DNA of 13,538 nt, from assembly GCA_947457975.1 (NCBI GenBank), contig CANGYC010000034.1, positions 1-13,538 on the forward strand. The letters are read 5' to 3'. The stretch is from Comamonadaceae bacterium (lineage in GTDB: Bacteria; Pseudomonadota; Gammaproteobacteria; Burkholderiales; Burkholderiaceae_C). Made by a program: the position numbers and the translations under genes. The notes beneath the pieces are model-generated. The model saw only the letters and a program-made list of their open reading frames with translations. It was not told where the DNA came from and did not search any database. How positions within the stretch are numbered: position 1 is the stretch's first letter; every line of letters begins with the position of its first letter. Below, one piece after another: positions 7,520-13,538 of the stretch.

Positions 7520-7957
7520 TCAGTCGGCAAACACCAGGCCGGCGCACGCCACCGTCATCCAGCTGTTCAGCAGGCTGGGCCCGGGAGCTGGCTGCACCAG
7601 CAGCGGCAGGCCACTGGGTCCCAGCTTGGGGCGCCTGGCATCGATCACCCGGGCCTGGCCGTGTTCCTTTTGCAGCAGCTCGGTCTGAGCCTGAAGGTTG
7701 TGCTTACCGGTCAAGGTCAGCACCTCGTCGCCGGCCTCTTGCAAAGTGGGCACCAGCTGGGCGAACAGCTTGTCCGCCCATTTGCTGCGCCAGTTCTCGC
7801 GGGCACTGTGGGTGACCCATTTGCTCACGTGGTGGGTCACGCGCGGAGCGCAACCCACCAGGATCCACTGCCGGGGACCCGGCAGGCCCACCATCAGGGG
7901 TTGCAGCACCCCCATCGCATGGGCTGCGTCATCCACGTAAACGATCAGCTTGTGCAT
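7520..7957 (-). CDS. Conserved-looking hypothetical protein encoded after the TerC gene
   Basis: I do not recognise a characterised family. The 145-residue protein begins MHKLIVYVDDAAHAMGVL and continues QWILVGCAPRVTHHVSKW and SARENWRSKWADKLFAQLVP. A central LTGKHNLQAQTELLQKE segment follows, then a Pro/Gly-rich part and a mildly hydrophobic end (LLNSWMTVACAGLVFAD) that does not look like a full membrane helix. The alternating beta-strand and helix pattern at the N-terminus recalls a small Rossmann-like or universal-stress-type fold, but no nucleotide-binding motif is clear. The ATG at 7957 has a perfect GGAGG six bases upstream, strong evidence that it is translated. It lies 38 bases after the TerC gene stop, so it probably shares that transcript and its manganese riboswitch. 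Whether it acts in metal homeostasis is unknown. Confidence 0.8.
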   Translation of the reverse strand: MHKLIVYVDDAAHAMGVLQPLMVGLPGPRQWILVGCAPRVTHHVSKWVTHSARENWRSKWADKLFAQLVPTLQEAGDEVLTLTGKHNLQAQTELLQKEHGQARVIDARRPKLGPSGLPLLVQPAPGPSLLNSWMTVACAGLVFAD

Positions 7958-7995
7958 TGAATACCTCCAGTAGTGGGCTGCCAGGGCCTGTGGCT

Positions 7996-8718
7996 TCAGT
8001 CGGCTGACGGGCCATCGTGGCCGACACGGGCGGCCCGGCGATTCTTCAGCCAGCCAGCCCCCAGTACGCCCAGCACGGCCACCGCGTAGGTGATCCACTG
8101 CGCGGCCACCTGAGTCGTCTGTGCTTCGGCGTTTTTGGCGCCGTAGAAGCTGGCCAGCAAGGGCTCGCTGACCACCATCTTGGCGGCCGTGAAGGCCAAT
8201 ACGGCCGCACCCAGGTGGATGATGATGGGGAAGCGCTCGACCAGCTTGAGCACCACCGAACTGCCGAACACCACGATGGGCACGCTCACCAGCAGACCGA
8301 TGACCACCAGGTCAAAGGAACCCTGGGCTGCACCGGCCACGCCCAGCACGTTGTCCACGCCCATCAGGGCATCGGCGATGACGATGGTCTTCATGGCGCC
8401 CCAGAAGGTGCTGGCCACAGGCCCGTCATGCTCCTCGCCCCCTTGATCGGCCAGCAGCTTGTAGGCGATCCAGACCAGACCCAGGCCACCGACGAGCATC
8501 AGGCCCGGAACCTTGAGCAGCCAGACCACACCCACGGTCATGACCGTGCGCACGACGATGGCCCCCACCGTGCCCCAGATGATGGCTTTCTTTTGCAGAT
8601 CGGGCGGTAGATTGCGCGCGGCCAGGGCGATGACGATGGCGTTGTCGCCAGCCAGCACGAGGTCAATCAGGATGATGGCCAAGAGGGCCGAAAACCAGGC
8701 GGTCGAAAAAAGTTCCAC
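7996..8718 (-). CDS. TerC-family integral membrane protein, probable Mn2+ exporter
   Basis: Inner-membrane protein of the TerC/Alx/YjbE family, members of which export manganese. The 240 residues include about seven hydrophobic segments. The N-terminal helix has the family motif IDLVLAGDNAIVIALAARNLP with acidic residues Asp19 and Asp25, and a repeat-related motif ADALMGVDNVLGVAGAAQG carries Asp116 and Asp122. These paired acidic/Asn motifs are the expected metal sites. The length suits the short YjbE-like TerC proteins rather than the roughly 320-residue Alx. Translation starts at GTG 8718, with CGGAG seven bases upstream. The leader contains a yybP-ykoY-type manganese riboswitch, which strongly supports a manganese role. 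A hypothetical gene follows in the same direction. Confidence 0.93.
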   Translation of the reverse strand: MELFSTAWFSALLAIILIDLVLAGDNAIVIALAARNLPPDLQKKAIIWGTVGAIVVRTVMTVGVVWLLKVPGLMLVGGLGLVWIAYKLLADQGGEEHDGPVASTFWGAMKTIVIADALMGVDNVLGVAGAAQGSFDLVVIGLLVSVPIVVFGSSVVLKLVERFPIIIHLGAAVLAFTAAKMVVSEPLLASFYGAKNAEAQTTQVAAQWITYAVAVLGVLGAGWLKNRRAARVGHDGPSAD

Positions 8719-8844
8719 GGTTGCTCTCCGATTTTGAAATGTTGTCGTGATGAAGCCGCTAAAGCAGCTTCACGGAGCATCGGAATGGGCGGAGCGTGGC
8801 TAGATGGGCGCCAATGCTTCGACCAAACCTGAGCAGGTTTTAAT
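8719..8844 (-). promoter_or_regulatory. Expression platform of the TerC riboswitch
   Basis: Directly after the aptamer, CTTCGA (8849-8844, part of closing helix P1) can pair with TCGAAG (8822-8817). Between them sits an inner hairpin AAACCT/AGGTTT with loop GCTC. This long hairpin and P1 cannot form together. Further on are two copies of GCTCCG (8795-8790 and 8778-8773), whose CTCCG can pair with the CGGAG Shine-Dalgarno at 8730-8726. A third hairpin follows, with arms GAAGCTGC and GCGGCTTC (one G-U pair) and loop TTTA. No U run follows any of the hairpins, so translational control is more likely than intrinsic termination. Confidence 0.55.
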
Positions 8845-8986
8845 CGAAGGTCTGGCTCAACTGCCAGTGTCGCTGGCAGCCCAGCAAGCCGGAAGCGTAA
8901 GCTTCGTAATGACGACTTGCTGATCGATCTGGCCGGATGACTGTTGTTGAAATTGTCGGCACAGATTTGGGAGTTACTCCCCTTCG
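8845..8986 (-). promoter_or_regulatory. yybP-ykoY manganese riboswitch aptamer
   Basis: Read on the minus strand, this 142-base element opens CGAAGGGGAGTAACTCCC, containing the family's hallmark GGGGAGTA, and ends AGACCTTCG. The ends pair as P1: CGAAGG (8986-8981) with CCTTCG (8850-8845). Inside are an arm GCAAG/CTTGC (8920-8916 with 8888-8884), a perfect hairpin GAAGC/GCTTC with loop TTAC (8905-8892), and a perfect hairpin CTGCCAG/CTGGCAG with a five-base loop (8879-8861). The family (Rfam RF00080) senses Mn2+ and precedes genes such as alx, mntP and yebN-type exporters, and a TerC gene lies immediately downstream. I did not map every conserved loop base, and the covariance model was not run. 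Confidence 0.85.
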
Positions 8987-9092
8987 CAGGCCAATATTGA
9001 ACAACAATTTCGAGAAGCGCGCAAACCAGTCTGAAAATTTCCATGCATGGCCCTCGTGGGCGCCATGCCTCTTGCCTTGGGCGTGGCTGGCC

Positions 9093-9098
9093 CATAAT
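9093..9098 (+). promoter_or_regulatory. Candidate -10 element of the DUF3717/DUF1289-type gene
   Basis: CATAAT lies 36 bases before the chosen GTG. CTTGCC or TTGCCT 15-16 bases upstream is a possible -35. Transcription would start near 9105, divergent from the riboswitch-TerC transcript. Confidence 0.35.
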
Positions 9099-9134
9099 CC
9101 ACCTCCTTCTGGTTTTCCCGCCCCCTCGGACACC

Positions 9135-10969
<1,835 letters not shown>

Positions 10970-10972
10970 TCA

Positions 10973-10978
10973 ATTGTA
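10973..10978 (-). promoter_or_regulatory. purB: Candidate -10 element of purB
   Basis: TACAAT on the minus strand (one mismatch to TATAAT). Counting its last base as -7 puts +1 exactly on the A of the purB ATG. The -35 region at 17-base spacing (GGCTCA) is poor. Confidence 0.45.
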
Positions 10979-11047
10979 GGTGGCGAGCTCGGCCCTGAGC
11001 CCACAGCGGACCGGGCTTGCCCAGAGCGGCGGCAGGGGGCGAGTCGA

Positions 11048-11053
11048 TAGAAT
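11048..11053 (+). promoter_or_regulatory. Candidate -10 element of the GST-selD transcript
   Basis: TAGAAT lies 41 bases before the GST ATG, putting +1 near 11060. An in-frame ATG at 11052 overlaps this box, so it would not be in the mRNA if the promoter is used. The -35 is not recognised. Confidence 0.4.
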
Positions 11054-11093
11054 GCAGGCTTCCTTCACGCAATGCCCCGACGTGCGCAACAAC

Positions 11094-11708
11094 ATGAAAC
11101 TCATTGGATCCATCACCAGCCCCTACGTCCGCAAGGTGCGCATCGTGATGGCCGAAAAGAAGCTCGACTACCACCTCATCCTCGAGGATGTCTGGGCCGC
11201 GGACACCACCATGGCCGATGCCAACCCCCTTGGCAAGGTGCCCTGCTTGGTCATGGAAGGCGGCGAGGCGGTGTTCGACTCGCGGGTGATCGTGGAGTAT
11301 CTCGACACCCTCTCCCCGGTGGGCAAGCTGATCCCCGCCAGCGGCCGTGAGCGCGCTGAGGTCAAAACCTGGGAGGCCCTGGCCGACGGCGTGCTCGATT
11401 CCCTGGTATTGGCTCGCCTTGAAGCGAGCTGGTCCGGACGCGCCCAGGGTGAGCGCAGCCAGGCCTGGATCGACCGGCAGATGAAGAAGGTGCACGACTG
11501 CCTGCGCGCCATGAGCACGGGCCTGTCCGACAAGCCCTTTTGCAGCGGCGTGCATTTCAGCCTGTCGGATGTGGCCGTCGGCTGCGCCCTGGGCTACCTG
11601 GATTTCCGCTTTGCCTCGCTCGACTGGCGCGCCCAGTACAGCAACCTGGCCCGCCTGCAAGATAAGCTGATCGCGCGCCAGAGCTTCATCGACACCCACG
11701 CCAGTTGA
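11094..11708 (+). CDS. Glutathione S-transferase family protein
   Basis: Cytoplasmic GST-fold protein; the true substrate is unknown. The 204-residue protein starts with a thioredoxin-like domain: MKLIGSITSPYVRKVRI, with Ser9-Pro10 at the usual catalytic position, KVPCL with the cis-proline at residue 50, and FDSRVIVEYL giving the glutathione-binding acidic-Ser pair (62-63). An all-helical C-terminal domain follows. The size and the SPYVRKVR start resemble the E. coli YibF-like group, so it may be a small-molecule or stress GST. The ATG at 11094 is chosen by homology to the domain start; ATG 11052 would add 14 residues. The gene is divergent from purB and ends 13 bases before selD, so the two probably share a transcript. 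Confidence 0.92.
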   Translation: MKLIGSITSPYVRKVRIVMAEKKLDYHLILEDVWAADTTMADANPLGKVPCLVMEGGEAVFDSRVIVEYLDTLSPVGKLIPASGRERAEVKTWEALADGVLDSLVLARLEASWSGRAQGERSQAWIDRQMKKVHDCLRAMSTGLSDKPFCSGVHFSLSDVAVGCALGYLDFRFASLDWRAQYSNLARLQDKLIARQSFIDTHAS

Positions 11709-11721
11709 GCCCTTGCAGCCC

Positions 11722-12786
11722 ATGACGACCACGGCCACCGAGCCCCGCCTGACCTCGCTCTCGCACGGCGGCGGCTGTGGCTGCAAGATCGCCCCCGGCG
11801 TGCTCTCGCAAATTCTGCAGGGCACGGCCGCTGCCGCGGTGCCCAAGGAGCTGCTGGTGGGCATCGAGACCGCCGATGACGCCGCCGTCTACCAACTCAA
11901 TGACGAGCAGGCGCTGATCGCCACCACCGACTTCTTCATGCCCATCGTGGACGACCCGGTGGACTTCGGCCGTATTGCGGCCACCAACGCCATCAGTGAC
12001 GTCTATGCCATGGGCGGCCGCCCCATCCTCGCGCTGGCCCTGGTGGGCATGCCCATCAACGTGCTGTCCACTGCCACCATCGGCCGCATCCTGGAGGGCG
12101 GCGCTTCGGTCTGCCAGCAGGCCGGTATCCCGGTGGCCGGCGGCCACACCATCGACTCGGTCGAGGCCATCTACGGCCTGGTGGCGCTGGGCCTGGTGCA
12201 TCCGGGCCGCATCAAGCGCAACAAGGACGCGCAGCCCGGTGACGTGCTGGTGCTGGGCAAGCCCCTGGGCGTGGGCGTGATGTCGGCTGCCCTCAAGAAG
12301 GGCCTGCTCGATGCCGAGGGCTATGCCCGCATGATCGCCAGCACCACCCAGCTCAACACCCCCGGCCCGGACCTCGCGGCCCTGCCCGGCGTGCATGCGC
12401 TGACCGACGTCACTGGCTTTGGCCTGGCCGGCCATGCGCTGGAGATGGCGCGCGGTGCCGGTTGTGAGATTGAGATCGACTGGGCCCAGGTGCCGCTGCA
12501 TGGTGGCGTGCGCGACCTGGCCGCTCAGGGCCATGTCACTGGCGCTTCGGGCCGCAACTGGGCTGGTTATGGCAGCCAGGTGGCCCTGCCGGCCGGCTTT
12601 GCCGCCGAAGACCAGGCCCTGCTCACCGATCCGCAGACCAGCGGTGGTCTGCTGGTGGCCTGCGAGCCCGGCACTGTGGAGGCCGTCATGGCGGTGTTCC
12701 AGCGCCACGGCTTTGCCAGCGCCGCCGCCGTGGGCCGCGTGCGGGGCGCCAGCAGCACCCCGGGCCTCGTGCTTCGCAGCGCCTGA
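11722..12786 (+). CDS. selD: Selenide, water dikinase (selenophosphate synthase)
   Basis: Cytoplasmic enzyme making selenophosphate from selenide and ATP, the selenium donor for selenocysteine or for 2-selenouridine in tRNA. The 354-residue protein has the glycine-rich active-site segment SHGGGCGCKI. By alignment in mind to E. coli SelD (catalytic Cys17, Lys20), Cys19 and Lys22 are the catalytic pair, so this is the cysteine form and not a selenoprotein. Other typical parts are TTDFFMPIVDDP, NAISDVYAMGG, GGHTIDS, TDVTGFGLAGHALEMA and TDPQTSGGLL. The ATG at 11722 follows the GST stop by 13 bases, with no good Shine-Dalgarno; a TTG three codons upstream is less likely. selA, selB and mnmH are not in the window, so the use of the selenophosphate cannot be told. 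Confidence 0.96.
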   Translation: MTTTATEPRLTSLSHGGGCGCKIAPGVLSQILQGTAAAAVPKELLVGIETADDAAVYQLNDEQALIATTDFFMPIVDDPVDFGRIAATNAISDVYAMGGRPILALALVGMPINVLSTATIGRILEGGASVCQQAGIPVAGGHTIDSVEAIYGLVALGLVHPGRIKRNKDAQPGDVLVLGKPLGVGVMSAALKKGLLDAEGYARMIASTTQLNTPGPDLAALPGVHALTDVTGFGLAGHALEMARGAGCEIEIDWAQVPLHGGVRDLAAQGHVTGASGRNWAGYGSQVALPAGFAAEDQALLTDPQTSGGLLVACEPGTVEAVMAVFQRHGFASAAAVGRVRGASSTPGLVLRSA

Positions 12787-12798
12787 GCGCGCGCCGCC

Positions 12799-13224
12799 TC
12801 AGCGATTGGCCTGGCGCTTGAGCCAGCGCATCAGGCTGCCCACACCGGGCAATTTTTCATAGAGTTCTTCGGCCGCGTCCCAGTAGTCGCGGTGGAACAC
12901 CACCTGCCCGGCCTCGTTAAAGCGCACATGCGAGGCACCACGCACGGTTTGCCAGCGGCTGCGGTCAAAGCGCAGGAAGCGGAAGCGGAAATCCCAGGTC
13001 AGGAAGCACGCCTGGCCTTGCTCCACGCGGCCGGTGACGATGAAGTGCGGTGTCTCCAGTGCCTCGAACATATGGGTGAAGATGCCCTCGATTGCAGGCA
13101 CCCCCCGCACTTCATTGAAGGGGTCCTTGAAGTAGGCGTCCGGCGCGTACAGCTCATTCAGGCGCGCCAGATCAGCAGGCTTGAGTTGCTCGAAGAAAGC
13201 CACCAACGCATCAACCTGGCTCAT
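12799..13224 (-). CDS. Nuclear transport factor 2 / SnoaL-like protein
   Basis: Small cone-shaped NTF2-fold protein of unknown activity; such proteins are enzymes (isomerases, cyclases) or binding partners. The 141 residues begin MSQVDALVAFFEQLKPADLARL. The family pattern follows: LNELYAPDAYFKDPFNEVRG near the N-terminus, a run of beta strands (ACFLTWDFRFRFLRFD), and HRDYWDAAEELYEKLP near the end. The ATG at 13224 overlaps the stop of the upstream dehydrogenase as ATGA, which sets the start and indicates coupling. It converges on selD with 12 bases between stops and no terminator hairpin. From memory, NTF2-like and SDR genes of this kind occur together in clusters under ECF sigma/ChrR control in proteobacteria, but the rest of such a cluster is outside the window. 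Confidence 0.87.
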   Translation of the reverse strand: MSQVDALVAFFEQLKPADLARLNELYAPDAYFKDPFNEVRGVPAIEGIFTHMFEALETPHFIVTGRVEQGQACFLTWDFRFRFLRFDRSRWQTVRGASHVRFNEAGQVVFHRDYWDAAEELYEKLPGVGSLMRWLKRQANR

Positions 13225-13538
13225 GCGCCCTCCTTGACCATGCGCGTGACCAGCGGCAGGTACAGGCTGTAGGGAAGCCACTGCAGCACCTTCATGAAGC
13301 GGGTGAAGCGCCGCGGGAAATGAATTTCGAAACGGCCGCGCTCCCAGCCGCGCACGATCTCCAGCGCCGCCTGCTCGGGCGTGATGAGGGCGGGCATGGG
13401 GAAGTGGTTCTGAGCGGTCAGGCCGGTCTGCACGAAGCCGGGGTTGATCAGGCTCACGCCCAGCCCCCGCGGATGCAGGTCGGCGTACAGGGTTTCGGCC
13501 AGGTTGATGAGCGCCGCCTTCGTCGGGCCATAGGCCAG
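13221..13538 (-). CDS. Short-chain dehydrogenase/reductase, C-terminal part (gene runs off the window)
   Basis: NAD(P)-dependent oxidoreductase of the classical SDR type. Only the last 105 codons are present; the 5' end lies beyond 13538. The visible part starts within the catalytic segment LAYGPTKAALINLAETLYAD, which contains the YxxxK pair (Tyr and Lys four apart). It continues with GLGVSLINPGFVQTGLT, the usual SDR PG motif and following Thr that contacts the cofactor. The C-terminus, with RRFTRFMKVLQWLPYSLYLPLV, is basic and hydrophobic and may sit at a membrane. The stop overlaps the NTF2-like start. The substrate cannot be inferred from this fragment. Confidence 0.92.
   Translation of the reverse strand: MAYGPTKAALINLAETLYADLHPRGLGVSLINPGFVQTGLTAQNHFPMPALITPEQAALEIVRGWERGRFEIHFPRRFTRFMKVLQWLPYSLYLPLVTRMVKEGA

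Noticed and set aside
8760..8780. Hairpin with arms GAAGCTGC/GCGGCTTC upstream of the TerC gene as an intrinsic terminator
   Set aside because: The stem is good but there is no U tract after it, so I treat it as part of the riboswitch leader.

Overview
The window looks like a chromosomal segment from a GC-rich betaproteobacterium, most likely Burkholderiales and probably Comamonadaceae. This is inferred from high GC, protein flavour and gene order (bamE divergent from fur, dapB before an ExbB/ExbD pair and leuS, hpf-ptsN-hprK), not from a database search. It is mostly housekeeping DNA. No mobile element, CRISPR array, tRNA or rRNA was seen.

Layout. Bases 1-3626 hold a minus-strand series: bamE (outer-membrane assembly lipoprotein), dapB (lysine/diaminopimelate synthesis), exbB-exbD (proton channel pair) and the 5' part of leuS. 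Several of these genes overlap by 4 bases. fur starts divergently from bamE at 3732 and converges on hprK. Bases 4214-6117 hold the minus-strand genes hpf, ptsN and hprK. A UUCG-capped intrinsic terminator lies between hpf and ptsN, so ptsN-hprK should have its own promoter. A 377-base divergent region (6118-6494) separates hpf from corA. It holds an hpf promoter, a run of ten C, a probable corA promoter, a seven-codon ORF with a near-ideal ribosome binding site, and two hairpins ahead of corA. corA ends in a shared hairpin facing a two-gene minus-strand operon: a TerC-family membrane protein followed by an unrecognised 145-residue protein.

The TerC leader (about 8719-8990) carries what reads as a yybP-ykoY manganese riboswitch. 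It has a closing helix, three arms, an alternative hairpin that competes for the closing helix, and possible anti-Shine-Dalgarno copies. Divergent from it is a DUF3717/DUF1289-type cysteine protein whose stop codon interlocks with that of purB in one CTAG. purB has a -10 box placed so that its mRNA could be leaderless. A glutathione-transferase-family gene and selD run on the plus strand, and the window ends with a minus-strand pair: an NTF2/SnoaL-like protein and the C-terminal part of a short-chain dehydrogenase.

How they work together: 6300-9000 is a metal-ion neighbourhood with magnesium/cobalt transport (CorA), probable manganese efflux (TerC) under a manganese-sensing RNA, and one uncharacterised passenger gene. 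Fur lies about 2.5 kb away. The most useful leads are the corA leader ORF, the riboswitch with its expression platform, and the unknown gene in the riboswitch operon.
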